A DNA stretch of 64,000 nt from positions 56,344 to 120,343 of the IMG/VR virus record IMGVR_UViG_3300030042_000123, one strand, 5' to 3'. Both the position numbers and the translations under genes were made by a program. A model generated the notes under the pieces. The model was not told the origin of the DNA. It searched no databases and was given only the letters and a program-made list of their open reading frames with translations. Shown piece by piece: positions 28,168-36,502 of this stretch. Numbering within the stretch: position 1 is the stretch's first letter; every line of letters begins with the position of its first letter. This stretch comes from a virus.

Positions 28168-29346
28168 ATGGAAATTCCGTCACTTTACCTTGAATTCGTC
28201 TCGGCGGGCGACCCCCGCTTCACGAAGGTGCGAGCAACTCACTACATTTCCTCGTTTTCCCTTGAGGAGCAGCGATGCTTCACCGCCGAAGAACGGATTG
28301 GTCGTGGACTAAAGTTTGGCGACCGAGGGCAGCAAATACACTTCCTGATCTGGTACAACGGCGAGATCGCGGGAATTATTTCGGGTGGTGGGGGAGTGAA
28401 GTGCACGGCGGCTCGGGACAAATTCTTCGGCGTTGACAACAAAGAGATGCGTAAGCGGATGAACCGCTGGCTGAATGGCATCGTGGACAACACGGTCTAT
28501 TGCCTGACGAATCACGAGAAGGGGCTTTTCGGGCGTGTGTTGTCGATGTGGGAGAAAACAGTTTCGGTTGTGTGGCAGGACATCTACGGCTTCCCCGTTT
28601 ACGGCTATGAAACATTTATCGAGCCCGATCCTACGGTTGGTCGCGGCGATGGTCGAGGCTACCTTGACACGGGCTGGACTTTTGTCGGCAAGACAGCGGG
28701 CAAGGCCGTGGGACACCCGAAGGGAACGGGCATAAATCAGGTGGATGGCAAGTCTACTCGACAGTACGGCGATACGACGCCGAAGAACACGTTCTGCAAA
28801 TGGCGAAAAGGTTTCAACAAAGTGGTTGAAGGTGAGTACGCCTCTTCGTGGAAGGGCAAGACCACGGAAGAAAAGTACATCGCCAAACACAAGACCCGGA
28901 TTCGGAAGTCGTACATCGGCAAGAAACTCTGGACAGTCGGCGACGTGGTTATCATCGATGGCGAGATGCGTCAGCCGCTCGCGGATTTCCTGATCTGGCA
29001 GGCGCAACAGGCGCTCACGCCTGCCCTGCTCACCCCTGAATACAGGAAGCAGTCCGATGGTCAGCACAAGACGTTCGGTCACTGCTACACCGTAACCGAA
29101 TTCCTATACCATCAGTGGGGCAGGACCCGAGGGTACAAACCACAAGTAGTCCGGGTGCCCGAAGCGAATAACACGACCCACTGGTATCTCAAGCACCCGA
29201 AGACCGGGCACATTGTTGACGGAACCAAAGAGCAGTTCGAATTCAAGAACATTCATATCCCATACGAAAATGGGAGAGGCTCTGGTTTCCTAACCAAAGA
29301 CCCCTCCCATCGTGCTCAAGAGTTAGCGCGAGCCGCCGCCGTTTAG
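28168..29346 (+). CDS. fusion of a DruA/Mom-like domain with a conserved phage C-terminal domain
   Basis: 392 residues. Residues ~65-180 follow the DUF4338/DruA and Mom-like layout: ARDKFFG, LNGIVDNTVYC, VWQDIYGFPVYGYETFIEP, then GWTFVGKTAG. A Lys/Arg-rich linker leads to residues ~280-392 with GHCYTVTEFLYHQWG, THWYLKHP, GHIVDGTKEQF and SGFLTKDPSHRA, a domain frequent in phages and possibly cysteine-peptidase-like. Mom-type enzymes modify DNA bases, and the pyrophosphorylase neighbour supports a base-modification role; that assignment is inference. It has its own TATTAA promoter. Confidence 0.6.
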   Translation: MEIPSLYLEFVSAGDPRFTKVRATHYISSFSLEEQRCFTAEERIGRGLKFGDRGQQIHFLIWYNGEIAGIISGGGGVKCTAARDKFFGVDNKEMRKRMNRWLNGIVDNTVYCLTNHEKGLFGRVLSMWEKTVSVVWQDIYGFPVYGYETFIEPDPTVGRGDGRGYLDTGWTFVGKTAGKAVGHPKGTGINQVDGKSTRQYGDTTPKNTFCKWRKGFNKVVEGEYASSWKGKTTEEKYIAKHKTRIRKSYIGKKLWTVGDVVIIDGEMRQPLADFLIWQAQQALTPALLTPEYRKQSDGQHKTFGHCYTVTEFLYHQWGRTRGYKPQVVRVPEANNTTHWYLKHPKTGHIVDGTKEQFEFKNIHIPYENGRGSGFLTKDPSHRAQELARAAAV

Positions 29347-30305
29347 CTGCCAGCCTTCGCCGATCTCGCTTTTTCGAGGCGGTCGATTTGGGTGTTGGCA
29401 CGTTCCAACGCACCTTCCCAAAGCGTTACTAAGGCCTTGGCTTCGTCAAGGTGGTGCTGCGTGATTTCGCGGAACGTCTTCGCCGACAATGGCGTCTTGT
29501 TCTCGAAATCCGAAGTCGCCAGCGTACCTTGCGCCGACAGGGTATACCATGTGAAGTTTCCATCGGCATATTGCTTGCTGCGAGGCGAGAGCTTCTGCTT
29601 GTTCTTCAAGGCGTTGAGAGCCGCAGTTTTAGCCCCACGACGTGTCGGGTCCGAAAGGTCCTTGACGTACTTTTCGGGCAACCCGTAGCGTTCCACGATG
29701 CGGTTGTAATTCACGGGCTTCTTCGCATCGGTGAGCACCTTGACTTCCTGACGGGCCGCACCCAACTGTTGCTGCGTCCGAATGCCCTTCGCCTTCACGT
29801 AGAGCTTCTCGATACGCCACTTTTTCAAGCCGAGGGGAGACAGGGCGTCGATGACCTGTTCCTTGGTGTAGTTCTCGTCCACGTAATACTGGACGTTGAA
29901 CAGGTAATCTTCATCCTTGAGACCGCGCTGGCGGGTCTTCAAGTGGTCCTTGGAGATGGCGTAGGTGCGAACCTTGAGTTGGTCGTCAACATCCAGTCTG
30001 TCGAAATTCGGGATGTCGCTGTAGACCTCGACGGGAATCTTGGGGTCATCTTCGCCGAGAAGAATCTGGAGTGCGCGGGCGAAGTTACGACCGACAACGA
30101 GCACGTAGTCGCCAGTGACTTCGATGGGGAACTTGAGGAGTACGTCGAGAGCCTCATCCTTGTCTTTGAATGAGGGCAGGAGTTCTTTCGTGACAAACTC
30201 TGGGTCCTGTGAACCTTCTGCACGAGTGTCCAGATTATGCTTCAACTGCGAATACGGAACCTCGATTTTCTTGCGGTCTGTAAAATCAAACTCTTTTCGA
30301 CTCAT
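29343..30305 (-). CDS. hypothetical protein (320 aa)
   Basis: A charged protein with an alpha/beta-looking N-terminal half (FPIEVTGDYVLVVGRNFARALQILL) and a basic helical C-terminal half ending in a coiled segment. No family can be assigned. An AGGAGG ribosome site follows a GCCGC...GCGGC leader hairpin, and a TTGTGGTAGAAT promoter lies about 50 bases upstream. Its stop interlocks with the DruA-like gene. Confidence 0.5.
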   Translation of the reverse strand: MSRKEFDFTDRKKIEVPYSQLKHNLDTRAEGSQDPEFVTKELLPSFKDKDEALDVLLKFPIEVTGDYVLVVGRNFARALQILLGEDDPKIPVEVYSDIPNFDRLDVDDQLKVRTYAISKDHLKTRQRGLKDEDYLFNVQYYVDENYTKEQVIDALSPLGLKKWRIEKLYVKAKGIRTQQQLGAARQEVKVLTDAKKPVNYNRIVERYGLPEKYVKDLSDPTRRGAKTAALNALKNKQKLSPRSKQYADGNFTWYTLSAQGTLATSDFENKTPLSAKTFREITQHHLDEAKALVTLWEGALERANTQIDRLEKARSAKAGS

Positions 30306-30542
30306 AACCTACCTCCTAGCCGCGTTGGTGCGGCACCCCATATTTGTACTGCTTCCATTCTACCACAACTATTTGATTCCCGCAAGCTCCTCGAAGGTCA
30401 CAGCGTTCACCTTCTCAGCTTTTGCAGTTTGAATTTGAAAGGCTCACTTCTGGTGCTATTATACCGGAAAATCAGAAAAATGTTTAGCTTTTTTCCGAAA
30501 TTATTTTTGGGAGTCTATTGACATTTCGATCAGGATGGTGTA
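30306..30542 (-). promoter_or_regulatory. leader and promoter region for the gene at 29343-30305
   Basis: It contains the extended -10 TTGTGGTAGAAT at 30357-30368, a leader hairpin GCCGC-ACCAAC-GCGGC, and further upstream a perfect TATAAT (CCGGTATAATAG) near 30453-30458, which may be a second promoter. No gene was found in this stretch. Confidence 0.5.
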
Positions 30543-30615
30543 TGGAGCGGGGAGGTTGGGATCGAACCACCGTAAACCGATTGGGTCGGCTGCTCTACCG
30601 CTAAGCTATCCCCGC
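30543..30615 (-). tRNA. tRNA-Trp(CCA) with C33
   Basis: Acceptor GCGGGGA/TCCCCGC, T73 and encoded CCA. Anticodon stem AGCCG/CGGTT encloses loop ACCCAAT, giving anticodon CCA, but position 33 is C. The T stem (GGTGG with CCAACC) has one mismatch or an eight-base loop. A CAGTATTAAACCAT element ends at the 5' end of the tRNA, apparently its own promoter. Confidence 0.7.
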
Positions 30616-30630
30616 ATGGTTTAATACTGA

Positions 30631-30777
30631 TTAGGAGTCGGTATCCGGGTCGTCGTCGGTCTTCTTTTTCTTCTTCCGCCGCTTGCGGTCTTCCAGCACT
30701 TCGTCAAGCTCTTCCGTGGTGCAGACGACGCTATCCTCTTCGTTAACCTTCGCCGTGAATCGTTTGAAGAATGGCAT
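30631..30777 (-). CDS. small charged protein (48 aa)
   Basis: MPFFKRFTAKVNEEDSVVC leads into a Lys/Arg run (DRKRRKKKKKTDDD) and an acidic end. The ATG directly follows the TAA of the structural gene at 30778 (TAAATG), so it is translated by coupling. Function is unknown. Confidence 0.6.
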   Translation of the reverse strand: MPFFKRFTAKVNEEDSVVCTTEELDEVLEDRKRRKKKKKTDDDPDTDS

Positions 30778-31407
30778 TTAGAACGCCAGCACCCAACTGA
30801 TGATTACGTTAACACCGGGTGGGAGGACGAGGGGCGGCAGCGTCAAGTAATTGATGAGCACCACCGAATTCGCTGGGCCCGGAGGAACGGCAATTGGATT
30901 GAAATATGGAGCCGTGAGCATCTGTGTGGCGGTAGACGGCGGATTAGTGCCAAAGGTGCCGCCGCCGATTAAGCCCATCTCGCGGATACCCTGCGTGATG
31001 TTGTCGGTCGTAGCATTGATCGTGGTCTGGAAATCGACCATGGTGCTGAGTACGGATAAAGGATTCTGATTGAGGTCAACGAAGTTGACTTTGGATAATG
31101 GCTTACGTAAGAACTCGGCGATCAGGGCTGTCTGGGTGGGTGCGGGGTCGGGCTGCGTCTCGGGAGCCCACTGGGATGACCCTGCACCAAGGGCAAGTCC
31201 CCACACGCCGTACAGGGGTTCGTGACCCTGTTGATACGGCGGGTTCGGGTCGTTGGGGAATACGTTCGCCATAAGGCGAGCAAATAGGAATTTCACAACG
31301 TTTACTATTACGTTGTGAGCCTCGTACAGGGTTTCGCCCGTGTCTTCCCGCGTGACACGAACGTTTACTTTCGGCCTATACTGCGCGAAATCCTCTCTGT
31401 ATTTCAT
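30778..31407 (-). CDS. putative virion structural protein
   Basis: 209 residues. PKVNVRVTREDTGETLYEAHNVIVN is followed by YGVWGLALGAGSSQWAP and FRKPLSKVNFVD, a beta-rich layout seen in tail/baseplate-associated proteins of large myoviruses. The C-terminus is a beta sandwich-like stretch. It begins the virion module that continues to the right end. The exact role is not known. Confidence 0.55.
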   Translation of the reverse strand: MKYREDFAQYRPKVNVRVTREDTGETLYEAHNVIVNVVKFLFARLMANVFPNDPNPPYQQGHEPLYGVWGLALGAGSSQWAPETQPDPAPTQTALIAEFLRKPLSKVNFVDLNQNPLSVLSTMVDFQTTINATTDNITQGIREMGLIGGGTFGTNPPSTATQMLTAPYFNPIAVPPGPANSVVLINYLTLPPLVLPPGVNVIISWVLAF

Positions 31408-31411
31408 AGCT

Positions 31412-32077
31412 TTATGAGAATATCCCCGCGATCACTCCCCAGTAGGTTCCCGATGAAGCGTTGTTGTGAAACCCGTACTGGTTATTGTGAGTCCCCGAAT
31501 CCACTCCCCAAGCATCGGTGTACAGATTAGAGAGCCCTGAATCAAGCTGATTGTTTCCGATAGCCATGGAGGGGTTAGATGTGGGTTCAGCCGTTTCGCC
31601 CGAAGTCCCGCCATCGACAAGCTGTGCGACTACTATGAGTTCCCCCGAATTCGTTTCCATTACTTTCGTAGTAAGGGCGTTTCCCGCATTCGTTCCAGTT
31701 CCCACGGCATACTTGTCGAGGGTTGCGGAGCTAACACCACTAAATTCATACAACCCCAAAAACTCGATGCCATTCGCTCCTGTACTCGCCGCAGCGGTCA
31801 CGATTGTATTTCCTGTGGTCGCACTTGCCACGTACCACATCGTGATAGAGTAAGTGCTTTCACCCGAAGTAGTGGGAAGCTGGACTGAGCCCACCTTCGT
31901 GTAGGTATTGCCGATGTTGTCCGATATCGTAGCGGTAGGGGTAGCTCCACTATTGCCTACCGCGACTGCGAAAGCGACCAGCATATTGCCTGTGGCGGGG
32001 TGAGAGGCGTATGTTGCGGAGAGACTCGACGTAATCGGATCGATGTAGGCGACTGTGTTCTGTACTTTAGTTGGCAT
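31412..32077 (-). CDS. putative surface or fibre protein (beta-rich)
   Basis: 221 residues dominated by Thr/Ser/Gly and predicted strands (GNMLVAFAVAVGNSGATPTATISDN, then YSITMWYVASATTGNTIV). This jelly-roll-like pattern occurs in cell-surface and fibre proteins. A TATTAAACCATAGGGGG promoter/ribosome region precedes it; 14 bases of it are repeated upstream of tRNA-Trp. Binding function is inferred only from composition. Confidence 0.5.
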   Translation of the reverse strand: MPTKVQNTVAYIDPITSSLSATYASHPATGNMLVAFAVAVGNSGATPTATISDNIGNTYTKVGSVQLPTTSGESTYSITMWYVASATTGNTIVTAAASTGANGIEFLGLYEFSGVSSATLDKYAVGTGTNAGNALTTKVMETNSGELIVVAQLVDGGTSGETAEPTSNPSMAIGNNQLDSGLSNLYTDAWGVDSGTHNNQYGFHNNASSGTYWGVIAGIFS

Positions 32078-32129
32078 GAAACCCCCTATGGTTTAATACT
32101 GTAATCAAGTTGCAAGATTTTGCAAATTT

Positions 32130-32765
32130 TCATCTTACTTCCAGCCCGTACACTGCGGGTTTCGGTTCAAAAAATAGTAATCCCTTTACTGCGGCCCACC
32201 GTTTACGGACACACCAAGAGTTGAACTCGGGGGTTCGGTGTTTATGAGCCTCGGACATCTTCCTTCTTGTATTTAACGAAGCTTTTCTATCAACCGCCCA
32301 CAGTCGAATTTTCTCTCTGGCTGCGTCAGATGGACGCCCCGGAATAAACGCTCCTTGCTTAAGAGCTAGGAATCCGTTTTTCTGTAAATTGCTACGTCCT
32401 TCTGGGGTTTGAACACGCCGTTTGGCTGATGCGGACATATTGCGTTTAGCCTCATCGGACTTGTCCCTGTTAAGCCCCTTTTGGTTAATCCAATCGAACC
32501 CACCCTTACCGCCTTTTCGCAAATTGTAACATAGCGGGTTGTCCCTATGCTGCTGGACGACCTCTTCTTCTTTATGGAAGGCGGATTCCGCATCTTCGAA
32601 GGTGAAAAGGATTTCTTTTTGAAAATTACTCACCCCGTATTTCGCTACCGCTCTACGAATCAACGTTCCCGAACCGAGGTAGGCATCATGGGGGTTACTG
32701 GTGCGATGAACACCGATGTAGTATCGATTCGTCACGGCATTCGTGATTTTATAGACTGTATACAT
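32130..32765 (-). CDS. GIY-YIG homing endonuclease
   Basis: The N-terminus has VYKITNAVTNRYYIGVHRT, with both GIY- and YIG-type strands, then AYLGSGTLIRRAVAKYG, and a Glu-containing helix (AFHKEEEVVQQHRD). The C-terminal half contains NUMOD-like repeats (SDEAKRNMSASAKRR, NTRRKMSEAHKHR). It is a selfish nuclease inserted between structural genes, without interrupting either. Confidence 0.9.
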   Translation of the reverse strand: MYTVYKITNAVTNRYYIGVHRTSNPHDAYLGSGTLIRRAVAKYGVSNFQKEILFTFEDAESAFHKEEEVVQQHRDNPLCYNLRKGGKGGFDWINQKGLNRDKSDEAKRNMSASAKRRVQTPEGRSNLQKNGFLALKQGAFIPGRPSDAAREKIRLWAVDRKASLNTRRKMSEAHKHRTPEFNSWCVRKRWAAVKGLLFFEPKPAVYGLEVR

Positions 32766-32767
32766 GG

Positions 32768-33823
32768 CTAAAGAGTGATTTTCCCCGCGTTCTCGTCCTG
32801 ACCACCCTCAGGTTCTAATACGCCGTTTTCGTCGCTTTCCTCGGGCTCTTCGGGTTCAGGATCAGGAATATCCCCCTCGCTTAGAAGGTGCCAACGGTAA
32901 CGATTCTTCGGGATGGGGTAATTCAAATAGCGCAACGAGGCGATATTCGGACGCCCGGGGAATGGTCCGACGATCCGTCCGTCCATGAGCTTTACCAGCC
33001 AGTCGCCAACGTCTCCCGAGTAAAGAGCGGTATCCTTCCCCGCCGTAGCCGAGGGTCTGTAAATACGACCGTCGATTGTAATCGTGCCGGGGATGCCGTC
33101 TACCGCGAGGTAACGCATCTCGTGCTCATTGTCCAGCGTGACCGCGTTGGTGAATTCTGCGGAGCCCTGCTTCTTGACCAAATTGAGCAGCTTGTTCTTG
33201 AACTGTGGACCGAGTGGGAGCGTGCCCGAAGGCCGACCCACCTGATCGTATACCACAACGAACAGCGGCTTGGGCTGCGTCTTGAGCGAGCGACCCCTGT
33301 ACTGACGGATTACCCGAGCCACATCGCTTGTCGTGGCTTTCGGCGGTTTGTCCACTGAGAGATCGATCTTGCGATACTTCGGCGGACGCTTAATCGTCTT
33401 GCCTGCGGTGACCACGCGGTTCTGAGTTTCATTCACGAACGACTGCGGGAGGTTGAAAGTGCCCGCATACGTCTTGATGAAATCGTCCTCGGTCAACTCC
33501 CCCGTGGTCTTGTCAGTGTCCGTCTCTCTACTCATCCCTTTGTAACAGTTGAGCACCGTGCTGTACGTCTGGACGATCACTTCCTGCTGGTAATCCATCA
33601 CGAGCATGAAGTGAGCAACCTCATCGCAGAGGACGTGAATCGCTTCTGCCAAGAGTTCTGACATCGCCTTGGGCTCATTCTCCACCAGCGGCAAGGTCAT
33701 GGAAAACACAGTAAAATTGGGAATTCCGAGGTCTAGATTCAGGGTCACACGAGGGTTCTGGTCACGAATGACGTTGAGTTCCAACACTCCTTGTGGCGGC
33801 GAAATGTATCCCGTTTTTTCCAT
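32768..33823 (-). CDS. virion-module protein of unknown function
   Basis: 351 residues, soluble, ending in an acidic Pro/Glu-rich tail. FVVVYDQVGRPSGTLPLGPQFK and GTITIDGRIYRPSA indicate a beta-rich core. Its position directly downstream of the tail genes (4-base gap) suggests a tail or baseplate role. No family is recognised. Confidence 0.5.
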   Translation of the reverse strand: MEKTGYISPPQGVLELNVIRDQNPRVTLNLDLGIPNFTVFSMTLPLVENEPKAMSELLAEAIHVLCDEVAHFMLVMDYQQEVIVQTYSTVLNCYKGMSRETDTDKTTGELTEDDFIKTYAGTFNLPQSFVNETQNRVVTAGKTIKRPPKYRKIDLSVDKPPKATTSDVARVIRQYRGRSLKTQPKPLFVVVYDQVGRPSGTLPLGPQFKNKLLNLVKKQGSAEFTNAVTLDNEHEMRYLAVDGIPGTITIDGRIYRPSATAGKDTALYSGDVGDWLVKLMDGRIVGPFPGRPNIASLRYLNYPIPKNRYRWHLLSEGDIPDPEPEEPEESDENGVLEPEGGQDENAGKITL

Positions 33824-33826
33824 CTG

Positions 33827-36502
33827 TTAAGTCTCTTGGAAGATGAAGTATTGGTCGCCTCCGCTGACCTCCCACACTTGGTCGAGGCGAGGAGCGAGCA
33901 AGCCCATCTGATGCGTCTGATCCCAGTTGGCGACTTCACCAGTAACCACCAAGTTCACCTCGTTCGGCACTGTGGCGATGTTGGCTACAATCTCTATCCA
34001 GTTTGACGGAGGGCTGAGGACTGGTGTAACTCCGAGGTACGGCGGAAGCGAAGCTGGCGGTGACACGAGCAACTGATAATTTCCGTACTGGAGCGTCCAT
34101 GCCGATTGAAGCAACGGAGCAACATTGCCAGAAGCAGTCTGCGGGGTCGATGCAATCACGTTGGGGTTTGGGATCGAGAACGTGGTACTCGTCACGTCAT
34201 TGATCTTGGCGGTGCCGTTTAAGAGGTCGCGGGCAGGCGAGCCCACTAACGCGCAACCGCTGATGGTGACGAGTTCTCCCTCATGCAGTTGCAACTCGGG
34301 AGGAGAAAGAGGTGCCGTGCTGGAGAGCGCCGTGTACGTATACGTCGCATTGTCACCGTCCGAAACGACATTCGTAATTATGAAAGTGATCGCTGGCAAT
34401 GCCGCCCACTGTGCGGGCGTGAGCTTCGGTCCCGTCGTAACCTTGGTGAGATTTGGATCGGGCGGCAGGGATAGCCTGTAGCCCCATGCCGCTAGTGTAG
34501 TCGTGGGCTCGACGCCAAACAGCGTGTTCTTCACTTCGTTATTCCACTCAACAAGCTCGGCTGGGGTGAGGATGCCTGCCATCGCAGATGCCCCTAAGAC
34601 AGGGGCTTGAATCAGCATTGGAGCGAATGGCGGCTGTTCGATCTCACGAATGATGATGCGAAGCGTATCAGTGATACCCACAGGCACAGGCGAACACTTC
34701 TCAGGATTGAGCGGGCCCGACAGATAATCGGGGCAGCAATTGTTGACGTACTGCGCTTGATACAAGGTTTGGAACTGGGCTGACAACGCCTGATACTGGG
34801 CGATGGATATCGAGGTAGCTGGGAAGTACGCGACATTACCTATATCGGACGTGAGCGGGTAGTCGGTCACCGCCGCTGTACCAGAGTCAGCCGTGGACGG
34901 GTAGTCGGCTGGCGGGGAGCCATACGAGAACGTAGCCGTGAATCCGATAGGGGCAACTGGTGAACCGCCGTACAGGATAGTGTCCGCAATCACTGACTGC
35001 CCATTCAAGAAAGTCGCGTCAAGTAGACCCGAGAATTCGATGGTCATACCGGACTGGAAATTATTAGCGCACAATACGGTGAGCGTCGTTCCTTCGATCT
35101 GGACGTTGGTGACGTATGCGTTGCTCACGTAAGTCGCGGTGAACCCCGTGGGGCTCGCTGAGAGTACCGTCACCTGTTGTCCATTAAGGAACGCTGCGTT
35201 GCCCAGACCCACGAACTTGATCGTCTGCGGAGCAGGTGTAATTGGAAGCAGCGTGTTGTTCGCCGTCACTGTCAGCAAATTGTCCACAATCTGAACATCC
35301 GCGACGGCAGAAGAGATGTTCGTCCACGTGACGTTACCATCAACCGTGATGCCGCCAGCGGTAAGATTCCAGACTGGTCGCGTTGCTCCGCTCTCGCCAT
35401 TGCCAGTGATCGCGGTGACCATCTGGAGATTGCCATTCGAGTCCGTAATGACGAGCCCCAGCCCGTTTGTTTGATTGGGGTTGACGAACGATGTGGTGGG
35501 TTTCCAGAACAGAATCGGGTTGATCGCCACGTAACCATTCAGGTTGTAGTACGCCTGCGATGTGGCTGTGAGGGTATTGTACTGCTGTTGCGTCACATAC
35601 ATCGGACTTATCAGACAGTCCAAATCTTCGCCCTCACCGAAGACCGTGGTAAACTCAAGTCCCACGTGTGCGGCCTTCGCGAGGTCGATGGCTCCGTAAA
35701 GGCTTTGGATAATCGCCTGTAGCTGGATCAAACTGGTGAGGGACTGCAACGAATTGGTGCCGCCGACGTTAACGCTGACCTTGATCGCGTTCCGGTCGGA
35801 TTGGTCGTAGAAACCATCTCCGATGAACTGGTATAACTGTTCAACGACGATGTTGATGCCTGTATAGGCGAAGATCACGTCCTGAATTCCGACCGCCGTG
35901 GAGCCCATTCTATAAGCAGCAATCAGGTCCACGAGCATCGTTTTGAAATTGAGATCGAACTGCGTAGGGCTGGGCCAGTAAGCACTCACGTACAGCGGAT
36001 CAGCCCAACGGCGGCGAATATCGGGCGGCGTCAAGTAGGACGGGACTTTGTTAATGAGATCGTAGGCGTAGAAGTATTCGAGCCGCGACAATTCCTGTGC
36101 AATCGCTCGGAGACAGTTGCCCCATGTGCTCTGATCGTTGCGGGTCATGTAGAAATTTGCAACGGCTTGAATCAATGAGTTGAAACGTGCGTCTTCATAA
36201 GGAAGCAAGTTCTCTCGCGGCTGGAGGTACAACTGGTCCGGGGCTGGGGTCTGAACCATGTACACTGTCGCGTTGCCCGTCTCCGCGACCGGAGGCTGAG
36301 GACCATTCACTGTAGGGTCGGCGAACACCAGAGAGGTGTCGGTCGTACCAGCTAGAAGAGTGACGAGTCGCCCGTTCAACCACCAGCCAGTGGTCAATCC
36401 CCACAATTGGACGACGTTGCCAACCGCGAACGTGCCCCCGCTGGTGACGGAGAGGGTGACAACGCTACCCGCTGTCTCGACAATGTTAGTTATTGTCGGC
36501 AT
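33827..36502 (-). CDS. large tail/baseplate protein with beta-sandwich inserts
   Basis: 891 residues. Residues ~100-330 are helical (EDARFNSLIQAVANFYMTRND, FAYTGINIVVEQLYQFIG) and resemble tail protein I/baseplate wedge proteins that accompany J-like proteins. The rest is Ig-like or fibronectin-like strands. It follows the J-like gene in transcript order with no gap, the usual J-then-I order of contractile tails. Confidence 0.55.
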   Translation of the reverse strand: MPTITNIVETAGSVVTLSVTSGGTFAVGNVVQLWGLTTGWWLNGRLVTLLAGTTDTSLVFADPTVNGPQPPVAETGNATVYMVQTPAPDQLYLQPRENLLPYEDARFNSLIQAVANFYMTRNDQSTWGNCLRAIAQELSRLEYFYAYDLINKVPSYLTPPDIRRRWADPLYVSAYWPSPTQFDLNFKTMLVDLIAAYRMGSTAVGIQDVIFAYTGINIVVEQLYQFIGDGFYDQSDRNAIKVSVNVGGTNSLQSLTSLIQLQAIIQSLYGAIDLAKAAHVGLEFTTVFGEGEDLDCLISPMYVTQQQYNTLTATSQAYYNLNGYVAINPILFWKPTTSFVNPNQTNGLGLVITDSNGNLQMVTAITGNGESGATRPVWNLTAGGITVDGNVTWTNISSAVADVQIVDNLLTVTANNTLLPITPAPQTIKFVGLGNAAFLNGQQVTVLSASPTGFTATYVSNAYVTNVQIEGTTLTVLCANNFQSGMTIEFSGLLDATFLNGQSVIADTILYGGSPVAPIGFTATFSYGSPPADYPSTADSGTAAVTDYPLTSDIGNVAYFPATSISIAQYQALSAQFQTLYQAQYVNNCCPDYLSGPLNPEKCSPVPVGITDTLRIIIREIEQPPFAPMLIQAPVLGASAMAGILTPAELVEWNNEVKNTLFGVEPTTTLAAWGYRLSLPPDPNLTKVTTGPKLTPAQWAALPAITFIITNVVSDGDNATYTYTALSSTAPLSPPELQLHEGELVTISGCALVGSPARDLLNGTAKINDVTSTTFSIPNPNVIASTPQTASGNVAPLLQSAWTLQYGNYQLLVSPPASLPPYLGVTPVLSPPSNWIEIVANIATVPNEVNLVVTGEVANWDQTHQMGLLAPRLDQVWEVSGGDQYFIFQET

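Noticed and set aside
30309-30345. CTCCTAGC followed at 20 bases by TATTTG on the plus strand
   Set aside because: It has one mismatch in the octamer, a poor hexamer, and no plus-strand gene downstream; it overlaps the ribosome site of the minus-strand gene.
30516-30545. TTGACA with a 17-base spacer to TATGGA on the plus strand
   Set aside because: The hexamer is weak and there is no plus-strand gene after it. It would only produce antisense RNA to tRNA-Trp.
32362-32369. Another TTCCTAGC element on the minus strand
   Set aside because: It lies inside the GIY-YIG gene and has no TATAAT-like hexamer 20 bases downstream.
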